This document shows positions 1 through 7,880 of a stretch of 21,237 nucleotides of DNA, piece by piece (position 1 is the stretch's first letter; each line of letters opens with the position of its first letter). The position numbers were made by a program, and so were the translations under genes. The DNA is taken from positions 1-21,237 of IMG/VR virus record IMGVR_UViG_3300043469_002327. The stretch is one strand, 5' to 3'. Below the pieces are notes generated by a model. The model was not told the DNA's origin. It saw only the letters and a program-made list of their open reading frames with translations, and searched no databases. The DNA comes from a virus.

Positions 1-2
1 AA

Positions 3-332
3 CTCAACCTGCCCGCTCGCTACTACGCCCTGCGCCAAACACAGGGCCCAAGCGGTGCACCGCGCAACGATTACGCCCCGCCGGTCTCGCTGTACTTGGG
101 GCGCGACTCGGGCAAGCAAACTGCGGCGGTAGTCGATTCTGTCGGGTCTCGGCGTGTTCAAGCAGAGGCGGGGTTCTTCTCTCACTTTGCCGAATGGCTG
201 GAGATAGGCGGGCGGCTCAGTGTCGAGGGTAAGACCTACGAGATCATTTCAGTCACGCCCGAGGGGGCCTACCGCTCAAAACTCATCCTCACCTGCAAGC
301 ACCTCGCCGGAGTCACCCAGCCTGTTTCCTAA
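3..332 (+). CDS. Head closure / head-tail joining protein (5' partial)
   Basis: The frame is open from the first bases of the window, so the gene starts upstream; a TTG at 96 is only an internal codon of this longer frame. About 109 residues are visible. The C-terminal half contains GGRLSVEGKTYEIISVTPEG, a beta-rich stretch typical of small head-tail joining (head closure) proteins, which usually measure 100-120 residues. In a long-tailed phage such proteins cap the portal/adaptor and take up the tail. The next gene begins directly after its TAA stop (ATG at 333), and the following genes are tail terminator, gp10-like and tail tube, which is the expected neighbourhood. The exact family is inferred mainly from size, context and the C-terminal pattern, because the N-terminus is missing. 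Confidence 0.6.
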   Translation, partial: LNLPARYYALRQTQGPSGAPRNDYAPPVSLYLGRDSGKQTAAVVDSVGSRRVQAEAGFFSHFAEWLEIGGRLSVEGKTYEIISVTPEGAYRSKLILTCKHLAGVTQPVS

Positions 333-770
333 ATGCACGCCGCAGTTCGCACATCACTAGCCTACTATCTCGCTGCGCTTCCCGCGCTGGCGGATGTGGG
401 CGCGTCGGTGCACTGGCGCATGGCTCCTCAATCAGCATCGCTGCCACTTGTTTTGCTCACCCTCGTTTCTGATCTTCGCCTAGTAAACCACCAAGGCGCT
501 AATCGGTGGGCCAACGCGGTAATCCAAGTAGACGCATTCGCCACGGATGCGGGGGCCTCAGAAACCCTGCGTGATGCGGTAATAGATGCGCTGCACGGAT
601 TCCGTGGGACCATAGGGTTTGCCTCATTTGGTCCTGTTTTGCATGCGGCAAGCAGGGAGGATGATAGTTTTGCCCCGGACCGCTTCCGCAGTTCATGCGA
701 CATCCAGGCGACCTACAGCCCTAGCGACGGCAATTTATTCGCCCTTAATCCCATCGTCGCCACTCCATGA
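333..770 (+). CDS. Tail terminator-like protein (DUF3168-like tail completion)
   Basis: 145 residues. The N-terminus (Y-L-A-A-L-P-A-L around residues 12-19), a central hydrophobic strand PLVLLTLVS, a second strand ANAVIQVDAFA, and a helix with ETLRDAVIDALHGFRGTIG match the alpha/beta plan of DUF3168 / lambda gpU-type tail terminator proteins. These form a ring that ends tail-tube growth and contacts the head. The length is normal for the family. It starts immediately after the previous stop and overlaps the next gene by ATGA at 767-770, so it is part of a coupled head-tail operon. It comes before the gp10-like gene, whereas many lambda-like genomes have the opposite order. Confidence 0.65.
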   Translation: MHAAVRTSLAYYLAALPALADVGASVHWRMAPQSASLPLVLLTLVSDLRLVNHQGANRWANAVIQVDAFATDAGASETLRDAVIDALHGFRGTIGFASFGPVLHAASREDDSFAPDRFRSSCDIQATYSPSDGNLFALNPIVATP

Positions 771-1312
771 TTAAATTTAAAATCACTGGCGAAGCGGAAA
801 TGGCCAAGGCGCTGCAAGGGCTGCCGTCTAAAATCAAAAAGGACGTGGCCTTTGCGGCTATGGTGGCAGCTGTACAGCCCACCGTTTTAGCCGCCAAGGC
901 GCTTGCCCCCGTCGGTGAGACTGGCGAACTCAAGAAGTCCATCGGCTTCGTTGTTCGCCAATACCGCCGTGGAGATGTCACCTATGGGATTATCGGTGCA
1001 CGCCGTGGCTTTGGCACCAAGAAGACTGACCCCGCCAAGTATGCCCACCTCGTGGAGTTCGGCCATGCGATAGCCGTAGGCGGCAAACTCTTTCGCGGGG
1101 TTAACCCATTCAAAAACGTGAAGGCAACCGGCGTGCTGGCTGGGTTTGTGGCGCCGCGCCCATTCCTTCGCCCGGCATGGGAGGCCACCAAAACCGAGGT
1201 GATCGCCATTCTTTCGCGCGTGCTTGGCCAAGGCATCGAGGCCGCAGTTGCCAAGCAGTCGAAGTCCATAGCCAAGCGCAATGCCCGCATGCTGATGAAC
1301 ACGAATGCCTGA
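767..1312 (+). CDS. HK97 gp10-like head-tail/tail protein
   Basis: 181 residues. The N-terminal pattern (FKITGEAEMAKALQGLPSKI, then a basic helix, then LAKALAP-VGETGELKKSI) is the signature of HK97 gp10-type proteins: a strand, a helix and a TG.L..SI motif around residues 47-55. The middle contains YAHLVEFGHA and the C-terminal part RPFLRPAWEATK, both recurrent in the family. The family acts at the head-tail junction or in tail completion. Its ATG overlaps the previous stop (ATGA). The last 30 residues are basic (AKQSKSIAKRNARM). A 44-bp gap follows before the tail tube gene, the first non-overlapping junction in this operon. Confidence 0.8.
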   Translation: MIKFKITGEAEMAKALQGLPSKIKKDVAFAAMVAAVQPTVLAAKALAPVGETGELKKSIGFVVRQYRRGDVTYGIIGARRGFGTKKTDPAKYAHLVEFGHAIAVGGKLFRGVNPFKNVKATGVLAGFVAPRPFLRPAWEATKTEVIAILSRVLGQGIEAAVAKQSKSIAKRNARMLMNTNA

Positions 1313-1356
1313 CCCATTTTCAAACCCAACTCCGAACACACTAAACCCACACCACC

Positions 1357-1764
1357 ATGGCCACTCCTACCTTTGGCGCTAAAATCGAAATCTGGACCGG
1401 CGCAGCTTACGTCCTGATTGCGGGCGCGAATCAAATCAAGAACCCGCGCATCCAAATGGATGACCCGCTCCCCGTGCTCACCCAAGACATGACGGACGGC
1501 ATCGCCACGCTGGTGCACCCCAAGACCTACAAGTGGTCAGACGGCTCGTGCACCCTCGACCAGATCCCAGCTGATGCCGGTCAGGTCGCTCTCATCGCTG
1601 CGGCGGCCGGCACAGCCTTGACCAAGTTCAAGTTCACCCGGGTCGGCGTCGCCGCGGTGATCGTCAATGCCTTCGTTAAAATCGAGGACGGCGAGGACGG
1701 CGTGAATGGGCTTCAAACCATCTCAGTGACCTTCCAGTGCTCGGGTGCCTCCCCTGTTTCCTGA
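1357..1764 (+). CDS. Major tail tube protein
   Basis: 135 residues. It lies between the gp10-like gene and the frameshifted chaperone gene, the invariant place of the tail tube gene in lambda-like phages. It is rich in beta strands (GAKIEIWTGAAYVLIAG, FKFTRVGVAAVIVNAFVKIED) and ends in a strand, LQTISVTFQCSG, that is typical of tube-domain proteins forming stacked hexameric rings. The size agrees with small tail tube proteins of 130-150 residues. The leader is A/C-rich without a Shine-Dalgarno sequence, suggesting a separately initiated, strongly expressed message. The stop TGA shares its A with the ATG of the next gene. The assignment rests on order and fold-like pattern rather than on a diagnostic motif. 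Confidence 0.7.
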   Translation: MATPTFGAKIEIWTGAAYVLIAGANQIKNPRIQMDDPLPVLTQDMTDGIATLVHPKTYKWSDGSCTLDQIPADAGQVALIAAAAGTALTKFKFTRVGVAAVIVNAFVKIEDGEDGVNGLQTISVTFQCSGASPVS

Positions 1765-2075
1765 TGTCTCCCCTGCCTAAAGTTACGGCGCAGGTCGGCG
1801 GCGCTGAGCTGGTTCTCTCGTGGAACCGGCTCGCCCGCTACCGGCTGAGCACGCTCGGGGATGCCGACACCGGGGCCTATGCCGCGATGATCAATATCCT
1901 CTGGGCTGCCGACACCACGCGCACCTACCCGACGCCCGAGGCTATCCTCGCCGTGCTCACCGATGACGAGGAGCCGCTCGCACTCGCTGCCGTGCAGGGG
2001 CTCATCAAAGAGCAGGACGATAAAAAAAAAGCCTCCTCAGTGACTGGGCCTTTGCCCGCTACGACCTCGGCCTGA
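1764..2075 (+). CDS. Tail assembly chaperone, short form (gpG-like)
   Basis: 103 residues from the ATG at 1764, which shares one base with the tail tube stop. It is an acidic, helical protein (TDDEEPLALAAVQGLIKEQDDKKK) between tail tube and tape measure, where lambda encodes gpG. Near the end it runs through nine A residues (2022-2030) decoded as three Lys codons, and then continues for only about 14 residues before a stop. The sequence after the A-run in this frame looks unstructured, while the -1 frame encodes a well-formed domain. The short form is therefore likely the G-type chaperone that coats the tape measure during tail assembly. An earlier in-frame codon at 1737 lies inside the tail tube gene and is less likely. 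Confidence 0.75.
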   Translation: MSPLPKVTAQVGGAELVLSWNRLARYRLSTLGDADTGAYAAMINILWAADTTRTYPTPEAILAVLTDDEEPLALAAVQGLIKEQDDKKKASSVTGPLPATTSA

Positions 2076-2323
2076 GTACCGACGAATGGAGCACCCTCGG
2101 TGAGCGCGAACTGAGCGCGCTCACCGATCGCCACATAGCCCACCTAAAAAACATCCGCGACCACTTCGCCCAGCTCAGCGCGCTTCTCTGCAACCTGCAC
2201 GGCGCAACGCCTCCCGCTGGATCCCGAGTGTGGACCTCATCGCACTTTATTCCCGAGTCACCCAATCGCCGCTCGTTCGCTGAAATCGCCGCTGTTTACG
2301 GAGTGAAACCCGAAACCCCATGA
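1764..2323 (+). CDS. Tail assembly chaperone, -1 frameshift fusion (gpGT-like)
   Basis: A -1 slip within the A-run at 2022-2030 joins the first 89 codons of the short form to an open frame that has no start codon of its own and runs from 2030 to the TGA at 2321-2323. The fusion is about 186 residues. The added T-part begins SLLSDWAFARYDLG and contains W-S-T-L-GERELSALTDRH, ALLCNLHGA and a late F-I-P-E-S-P motif, consistent with the C-terminal domains of phage GT proteins. Its stop overlaps the tape measure start (ATGA at 2320), as expected for lambda-type G/GT-H gene order. A GGGC/GCCC hairpin lies 15 bases after the A-run. Frameshifting is inferred from the sequence and the known family mechanism. 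Confidence 0.75.
2022..2057 (+). promoter_or_regulatory. Programmed -1 frameshift site
   Basis: Nine A residues (2022-2030) are in frame as AAA AAA AAA. The heptamer A AAA AAA at 2024-2030 fits the X XXY YYZ rule for -1 slippage. A short hairpin GGGC-CTTT-GCCC at 2046-2057 lies downstream and may act as a stimulator. The -1 frame stays open for 97 codons. Confidence 0.75.
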
Positions 2324-3483
2324 GTACCTCAATCGCATCACTCGGAGTCGACGTCACCCTGGAGCTTTCCAAGATGGATGCGCAGTTTCGCGAGCTGCAA
2401 ACGAAGACCTCGAAGAGCATGGCCCAGCTCAAGGGCCAATTCCGCGCGGCCTCCAGGGATGCCAACGGTTCGCTTGGTAGCATCGGCAAGGGTGGCGGTG
2501 GCGGGGCATTTGGAAAGATCGGCAGCAAGCTGGCTGGTGATGCCGCAGGCAACTTGGCGGGCATTGGTGGACGCGGTGGCGACATCATCGCCGGGGCTGG
2601 CCCAGCTGGTGCGGTCGCCGCCGGTGTTGCCCTTGTGCTTAAATTTCACACCGCCGTGGCCAACTGGGCCAAGGAGAGCGGCAATGTGGATGACGCCACG
2701 ATTTCGGTGATGCGATATGGGGAATCCCTGACCGCCATCGGCAAGGGGGCGCTTGAGATGGGTAAGGAAATTTCAATAGGGGTTCTCGGTGCACTCAACC
2801 AGGTGGGTGAGTTTATCGGCAGCGGATTCAACCGTGATGCGGTTGCCGAGGCCAACGAGTCGGAGCGCGCCGCGCTTGAGCAGGAGGCCAAGCTCGCCGA
2901 TCTCCGCAAAAAGAATAACCCTGAAAAGTTAGCCGCAATCCGTGCCCAGATCACGCAGTTTCAACGCGACCAGAAATTCGCCGCAGGTAGCCCCAAGGAC
3001 CGGCAGAACATGCTCACCGATGAAATCGGCGGGCTCAAAACCAAGGAGGCTGCCGCCCGTGCCGATAGGCGCTTCCTGGATGCCGATACGATCAAGCTGG
3101 AGCGCATGAAGAAGGAAGCGGACCTCGCCAAGATCATCACCGATCAGTCCGAAGAGCAGCGCAAGAACGCTGAGGCCATCACCTTGTCGGCGATGAAGCG
3201 CAAAGACGCCGCCGATGAGGAGACAAAGAGGGAGCTCGATAAGCAGACCAAGCAGACCAAGCAAACAGCCAAGGATGCACTCGATGAAACCCTGAAGCAG
3301 ACGCGCGATCGCATGAGCAGCCTGCACAACCCGTTTCAGGGGGCAGGCGTGACCGGCTTTGGATCGGCCTCATCCGGTGGCACGCAGGCGCTGCAAGAGG
3401 GCAACAAGCTCCAGGCTCAAATGCTCAAGGCACTGCAAGCCATGGAGCAGAACACCGAATATCTAACCCGCGGGCTCAACTAA
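2320..3483 (+). CDS. Tail tape measure protein (short)
   Basis: 387 residues. It directly follows the GT chaperone, the standard place of the tape measure gene. The N-terminus has a helix with QFRELQTKTSKSMAQLKGQF, then a Gly/Ala-rich segment (about 50-100) and a hydrophobic stretch (AGAVAAGVALVLKF, about 95-108) that could help membrane passage during DNA injection. Residues about 170-330 are charged, heptad-like coiled coil, including the repeated KQTKQTK. The C-terminus has ALQAMEQNTEYLTRG, which recurs in tape measure ends. The protein determines tail length; at roughly 1.5 angstroms per residue it implies a short tail near 55-60 nm. This is much smaller than the 700-1500 residues common in siphoviruses. 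Confidence 0.75.
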   Translation: MSTSIASLGVDVTLELSKMDAQFRELQTKTSKSMAQLKGQFRAASRDANGSLGSIGKGGGGGAFGKIGSKLAGDAAGNLAGIGGRGGDIIAGAGPAGAVAAGVALVLKFHTAVANWAKESGNVDDATISVMRYGESLTAIGKGALEMGKEISIGVLGALNQVGEFIGSGFNRDAVAEANESERAALEQEAKLADLRKKNNPEKLAAIRAQITQFQRDQKFAAGSPKDRQNMLTDEIGGLKTKEAAARADRRFLDADTIKLERMKKEADLAKIITDQSEEQRKNAEAITLSAMKRKDAADEETKRELDKQTKQTKQTAKDALDETLKQTRDRMSSLHNPFQGAGVTGFGSASSGGTQALQEGNKLQAQMLKALQAMEQNTEYLTRGLN

Positions 3484-3484
3484 T

Positions 3485-4297
3485 ATGTCCTACGCAGCCA
3501 TTTCCGGAAAACTTTTAGACGGTTACCCGAAGACCCGTCGCAGCGCTTCGTCACAGGGGGAAACCTACAAGTACCTTGGAGACTACGCCCTGCTTTTTGC
3601 CAACCGGCCGGACATTCATGACGTTTGGGCGGGTGGCCTTGCGGTGTCGGGGCGGGAGTTTTACCGCGTTGGCCGCTCTGACCTGGCTGAACTCATCGTC
3701 GAGACAGACCAGCCAACAGACGGAGGCACGTCTGTTGCCAGCGTGCTCGATGAGACCCGCTACTCGAACAACTGGCAGCCCAACGACATTCCGCTTGAGC
3801 AGCATCCGGCCTTCATTCCGGGCGGTGCAAACGACCTGTTTGCGGCTGCATCGGGGTCGCCCAGCCGAAAACACATTGCCGACGTGTTTGGCTGGGAGAA
3901 CGAGCGAGACGTATCGCTGAAATATGCCTACCAGTATAAGATTATTGATTCTGCAGGCGTCCCATCGGCTACAGCTACAACCCTGACCGGCTCAGCCCTT
4001 GCCTTCGCCAAGCTGCGCAACATCGGCGTTTCAACCATCCCGGCATTCCTCCCGTGCTGGAGGAAGATCGGATCCTATACGGGCAGCGTCGCCCCAGGCG
4101 TTGGCGACATCGGCCAATATACTGCCACCCCTGACGGCACCGGATACCCGAGCGGTTACCAATGGGTAAAGATCGCAGATGATGCGGAGCGCATCGGACG
4201 CGGCCTGCGTTGGGAGCGCACCGAGGCCTGGCAGGGTTACAAAAAGGTGTGGTTCGACGTGGATACGCTTAACCCCGCCAGCAACACCCTGCCATGA
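3485..4297 (+). CDS. Unrecognised tail protein, distal-tail position
   Basis: 270 residues with no motif I can assign to a known family. It follows the tape measure, where lambda-like phages place minor tail/tail-tip proteins (M, L) and Gram-positive phages a distal tail protein. It is rich in aromatic residues and Gly/Ser/Thr, with alternating polar-apolar strands, for example ALLFANRPDIHDVWAGGL near the N-terminus and QWVKIADDAERIGRGLRWER near the C-terminus. No signal peptide or membrane segment is visible. It starts one base after the tape measure stop and overlaps the next gene by ATGA. A structural role in the tail tip or baseplate is inferred from position only. Confidence 0.55.
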   Translation: MSYAAISGKLLDGYPKTRRSASSQGETYKYLGDYALLFANRPDIHDVWAGGLAVSGREFYRVGRSDLAELIVETDQPTDGGTSVASVLDETRYSNNWQPNDIPLEQHPAFIPGGANDLFAAASGSPSRKHIADVFGWENERDVSLKYAYQYKIIDSAGVPSATATTLTGSALAFAKLRNIGVSTIPAFLPCWRKIGSYTGSVAPGVGDIGQYTATPDGTGYPSGYQWVKIADDAERIGRGLRWERTEAWQGYKKVWFDVDTLNPASNTLP

Positions 4298-4830
4298 ACC
4301 CCCGTTCAATCAACGTAGGGCCGGGGCTGATGCGTAAATCGTCCATGAACGGCGTGGTGATCACGCCGTTTACCCGGTCGCGGCCGGCGCAGAGTTCGCC
4401 AGGGGCGGAAGCACCCGTCTACCCGTTCGACCTCACGCTTGAGGACGCGGGCTCCACTTTCACAGGCAAGTTCCGCCCTGGCACGGTGAACGGGCTGATC
4501 CCGTCCAACTACGCATCGCTAACGGGCATATCCAAGACAGGGACGGTTTACATCGGCATTGTCTGCACCTTCTCCAATGCGGCGGTGCAGACAGCGGTGT
4601 TCGCGGCAGGCGGCACAGCCCCGCCCGCGTATCTGGTGACGATGAACGTGCCCCCGACCGATCTGAGCATCCTGACGCATGTCGTGGTCGACGGGGCGGT
4701 CTACCGCGTACTCGGGACAAACAGCATCACGGTAACTCCCCTGACCTCGTTCGTCACGGACAAGACCACCACCTTAGTACCGGGTGAGAAGTCCACGAAT
4801 ACGTGGTACACCTATTCGGTGACCTCATAA
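4294..4830 (+). CDS. Unrecognised tail protein, probable tail tip/baseplate
   Basis: 178 residues, starting on the ATGA overlap with the preceding tail gene. The N-terminal 45 residues are polar and Pro/Arg-rich. The rest is Thr/Val-rich and beta-like: YPFDLTLEDAGSTFTGKFRPG, then VNGLIPSNYASLTG, then TYSVTS at the end. A segment near GAVYRVLGTNSITVTPLTSFVTD looks like a beta sandwich strand series. The pattern of short strands and the location between a distal-tail candidate and the fibre suggest a component of the tail tip. No enzyme motif is visible, and I do not recognise the family. Confidence 0.5.
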   Translation: MNPRSINVGPGLMRKSSMNGVVITPFTRSRPAQSSPGAEAPVYPFDLTLEDAGSTFTGKFRPGTVNGLIPSNYASLTGISKTGTVYIGIVCTFSNAAVQTAVFAAGGTAPPAYLVTMNVPPTDLSILTHVVVDGAVYRVLGTNSITVTPLTSFVTDKTTTLVPGEKSTNTWYTYSVTS

Positions 4831-4831
4831 C

Positions 4832-6787
4832 ATGGCGATTTCATGGCAAAGAACCGTAGCGGGCCAGCAGCCTTGGGTATCCCAGATAAGCCAAGTTACC
4901 AGCCGATCGGGCACGGCGATTGGCGGGGTTGGGACAATATCGAGCACCTCGGCATCAAGCGCATACAGCGTAGGGAATGCCTCCAGCGCGACAGGCTTTT
5001 CTTCTGGGACGAGCAGTTTGTACAGCGTGTTTGGCACATCCCAGACAGAATCAGCTAACGGTAACACCGCCAGCGCCTTCGGAGCGTCAAATATCGGAGG
5101 TGGATTCGGTACAACTACATACAGTTACTCGTCCACCTACGCTGGTACCGCCACCTTTACCCGTACCAGCGCGCCCACTACGTCTTCCGGCAGTAACAGA
5201 TCCTCGGGCAGCTTAAGCCATGAAGTCACCAGAAACCTCGTCGGAAATAACTGGTCGCAGACCATCCGCGACACCACCTGTAACTTCGGGATTACCACGA
5301 CAAGCTCAACCACCTCGTCTGGGGTTGCTTCCGCTGCTTACACTTCGGGCACCAGTTCATCAGCGATAGTGGATTACCGAGCCCAGAGTACGACCCAGAC
5401 CACGACCCGCTCGATCATCACCAAGCACTCGGTTTCCAGCTTATCCAGCACCACCACCGAGAGCCAGACGTACACTGAGACACTCCAGACCTACGAAACA
5501 GTTAATACAACAACTAGGAGCTATCTAACGGGCAGCTATATTGCGGGCGTAAACCACACGCAGTCGGTCTGGGAGGCCGAATACTCGGAGTTTCTCCGAG
5601 CTATAACCGCGTCACCCACTACGTTTACCGGGCTGGACGCGCTGCTGGGTGGCGCGTCACGGTCCCTGATCCAGAGCACGATGGGGGGTCAGTATTCTTA
5701 CGCAGCGGCCATAAGCCAGGCGTTCACTACGTTTACCTATTCGGTGGTGGCGGGTAGCGGGGTTCCGACCACGCTAACCACCACATTCCAGAGCTTCGTA
5801 CCCGTAACGTGGGGAGCTTCGGACGGCTGGGTCGGCGGGACCAACACTACCCTTGGCTATGTAGGCGGAATATACACCTCCGCGCAGGCCATGACAATCC
5901 AGCTCACCACCTCAGCCAACACCCTTACGACTCGGGGGCGAGCCACCTATACTACTCTCAGCCTAGTGGGTATCAGCTACATCCTAACCGACACGATTAC
6001 GGGGATAAACTCCGCAGGCAGTTCCGCGAGCTACGTCATCCAGCGGGTAGGCTCAACATTGTCTAAGTACACCTCGACCATCGTGGTTAACGATGGCGAG
6101 GTGAGTAGTTCATCGGTATACGGTTTCTCCGTCACCAAGTTTATCAGCCCAGCGTTATACTATAACTTCGGCCGCGCATCCGTAAAACTAAGCCGATTAG
6201 AAAAGGCGCTAGGTTACCAACATGCGTCCAGTCTTGGATCGGGAGGCGGCAGGGGCGTTTCGCTATCTGCAAACAGCAGCTTCTTCATCGGCACGGGCAA
6301 CTATATCATGTGCGACCCCAACGGGGTGCGCGTACCCGTCCCCTCCGTATCAACGGCATCAACTGCCGACTCGTCCTACAGTTTCACCCAAGGGCCTGCT
6401 GGCCAGTGGTCCGTAACCGCGCTGCGCACGGATGCCTCCAGCAGCACCCTCACTACGTTCACTGCGTCCGTCGGCACCACCGGGGCCACCGATCTATTCA
6501 TGAACCAGTACGCATCGTGGTATAATTCATCCAGCGGTAGCGTGATCGGCGGGGCCAATGCGCTATCCGGGATAAACCAGATAGCCACTTTCCACAACGT
6601 AGCGGGCTGGAAATACACGCTCAAGGACGCCTCCAGCACCACCGCGTTTACCACGCATCTCCCGGCCTACACCACGGCAAACATCGGCACCAGTCTGTTC
6701 GCAGGCGACTCGTTCAGCGCGGCCTCGGACATATCGGTAAATGCGGAATCTCCACTCGGCTTTATGACACTGCCATTCAATCAATGA
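4832..6787 (+). CDS. Large Ser/Thr-rich tail fibre/spike-like protein
   Basis: 651 residues. Roughly a third of the residues are Ser or Thr, often in runs (SSTTTESQTYTETLQTYET around 205-225), with Gly, Ala and Tyr between them and very few charged residues. The composition is that of a long beta-structured fibre or spike exposed on the virion. Two Cys occur far apart. No peptidase, lyase or collagen-like repeat was recognised. It is the largest gene of the tail module and sits at its end, the usual place of the receptor-binding fibre. Its TGA overlaps the ATG of a glycosyltransferase (ATGA at 6784). Such a Ser/Thr density would be a natural substrate for O-glycosylation, which is an inference. 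Confidence 0.6.
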   Translation: MAISWQRTVAGQQPWVSQISQVTSRSGTAIGGVGTISSTSASSAYSVGNASSATGFSSGTSSLYSVFGTSQTESANGNTASAFGASNIGGGFGTTTYSYSSTYAGTATFTRTSAPTTSSGSNRSSGSLSHEVTRNLVGNNWSQTIRDTTCNFGITTTSSTTSSGVASAAYTSGTSSSAIVDYRAQSTTQTTTRSIITKHSVSSLSSTTTESQTYTETLQTYETVNTTTRSYLTGSYIAGVNHTQSVWEAEYSEFLRAITASPTTFTGLDALLGGASRSLIQSTMGGQYSYAAAISQAFTTFTYSVVAGSGVPTTLTTTFQSFVPVTWGASDGWVGGTNTTLGYVGGIYTSAQAMTIQLTTSANTLTTRGRATYTTLSLVGISYILTDTITGINSAGSSASYVIQRVGSTLSKYTSTIVVNDGEVSSSSVYGFSVTKFISPALYYNFGRASVKLSRLEKALGYQHASSLGSGGGRGVSLSANSSFFIGTGNYIMCDPNGVRVPVPSVSTASTADSSYSFTQGPAGQWSVTALRTDASSSTLTTFTASVGTTGATDLFMNQYASWYNSSSGSVIGGANALSGINQIATFHNVAGWKYTLKDASSTTAFTTHLPAYTTANIGTSLFAGDSFSAASDISVNAESPLGFMTLPFNQ

Positions 6788-7812
6788 AACTCTCCATAAT
6801 CGTCTGCGCCACCCGTTCCTACACCTACGCCATGAAGGCTCAAGCCCGCCGCGTGAGCGCGTGCCTGCACATGGCCAAGGTCGAGTCGGCGCGCGTGTTC
6901 ATCGTCGGCGACAAATCCAAGGAGCTCGAATCCATCCGCGATTACTGGAAGGATGAGCTCCCAACCTGCGAAGTGGACCTCATCGCCGACAAGCGCTTTA
7001 TCGAAGGCCAATCGGCTAACTACAAACAGGCCGCGCAACTGCTCATCGCCGACATGCGTACGGTGGCCCACGCGGCCGCACGCCGAGTCGACTCCGATTG
7101 GTGTTGGTCGCTCGATAGCGACACGCTACCCCAGCCCAACGCACTGCGCTGCCTGTTCGATGCGTGCAGGTTCGACGGTGGCCACTACGCGGTGGCGATG
7201 TGCCCCTATCCCAACACGGCATTCTTGGGCGGCTTCGGCACGCCACAGAACCCCATCGCCGAAGACTTTCTTCCTCATGAGCGCGCGCTGCCTCCCCGCA
7301 TCAAGATGCTCTGGGAAACCAACGAGGCACGGCTCAAGGAGTGGAGCGCTCCCGATCGCCCCAACAAGCTGCTGGCCCGCCGCGATCGCCTGCACAAGCG
7401 GATCAAAGCCTGTCCCCCCGACGGCAATATCTGGCAAGTCACCGCCAAGCACGGCTGGCGTCGCCGCGGATGGCTGGATAGCGCGTATCCCGGCATCGGC
7501 CACGGCGCCATGGTGCCGACTGATTGGGTGGGCTTTGGCTGCACGCTCATGAACCGCCAAGCGCTCGCCCTGGCACACTTCGAGGGCTACGACGGCCAAG
7601 GCACCGAGGATCTGTTCATCGGCTGGCACCGCTGGATCCCGGCCGGCCTGCGCATGGCGGTGCTGCCGCATTGCCCAGCCGACCACGTTATCAACGATAA
7701 GAAAAAGGGCGGAGAGGAGATTAAGTACGTACTCCACCACGTGCACCACGAGCAGAGCGGCGAATGCGTCGGCCATCTGCGCGTGCGCCAAGTGCCCTGG
7801 CGTGTGGAGTGA
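6784..7812 (+). CDS. GT-A fold glycosyltransferase, phage-encoded
   Basis: 342 residues. The N-terminus KLSIIVCATR is the nucleotide-binding first strand of GT-A enzymes. Residues 103-117 (VDSDWCWSLDSDTLP) hold a hydrophobic strand ending in a DxD motif (D111-x-D113) that binds the metal and nucleotide sugar. VGFGCTLMNRQAL (249-261) resembles the acceptor-side segment of GT2-like enzymes, and GTEDLFIGWH (273-282) contains the Glu-Asp pair often serving as catalytic base. His-rich residues near the C-terminus (HHVHHEQ) could add metal contacts. It has no signal or TM segment, so it is cytosolic. Translational coupling to the Ser/Thr-rich fibre suggests it decorates that fibre or another virion protein; host surface modification is the alternative. 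Confidence 0.7.
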   Translation: MKLSIIVCATRSYTYAMKAQARRVSACLHMAKVESARVFIVGDKSKELESIRDYWKDELPTCEVDLIADKRFIEGQSANYKQAAQLLIADMRTVAHAAARRVDSDWCWSLDSDTLPQPNALRCLFDACRFDGGHYAVAMCPYPNTAFLGGFGTPQNPIAEDFLPHERALPPRIKMLWETNEARLKEWSAPDRPNKLLARRDRLHKRIKACPPDGNIWQVTAKHGWRRRGWLDSAYPGIGHGAMVPTDWVGFGCTLMNRQALALAHFEGYDGQGTEDLFIGWHRWIPAGLRMAVLPHCPADHVINDKKKGGEEIKYVLHHVHHEQSGECVGHLRVRQVPWRVE

Positions 7813-7816
7813 TAAA

Positions 7817-7860
7817 TAAACAGGCTGGGTGTAATCGTGTTTAAATCGACAGCCTGTTTA
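7817..7860 (+). terminator. Long inverted repeat after the tail operon
   Basis: TAAACAGGCTG at 7817-7827 pairs perfectly with CAGCCTGTTTA at 7850-7860, an 11-bp stem with a 22-nt loop, five bases after the glycosyltransferase stop. It has no long T-tract, so it is either an imperfect terminator or an mRNA-end stabilising stem-loop at the end of the structural operon. Confidence 0.5.
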
Positions 7861-7867
7861 AATAAGC

Positions 7868-7880
7868 TGAAACCGTTTCA
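7868..7880. promoter_or_regulatory. 13-bp palindrome abutting the start at 7881
   Basis: TGAAAC C GTTTCA is a perfect dyad with a single central base, ending one base before the ATG. It occupies the place of a ribosome binding site, so it could be an operator or a translational control element. No matching copy was noticed elsewhere in the window. Confidence 0.3.

Noticed and set aside
6953-7552. 199-codon plus-strand frame inside the glycosyltransferase
   Set aside because: Its translation is Arg/Pro/Ser-rich nonsense, while the overlapping frame carries glycosyltransferase motifs and a coupled start.
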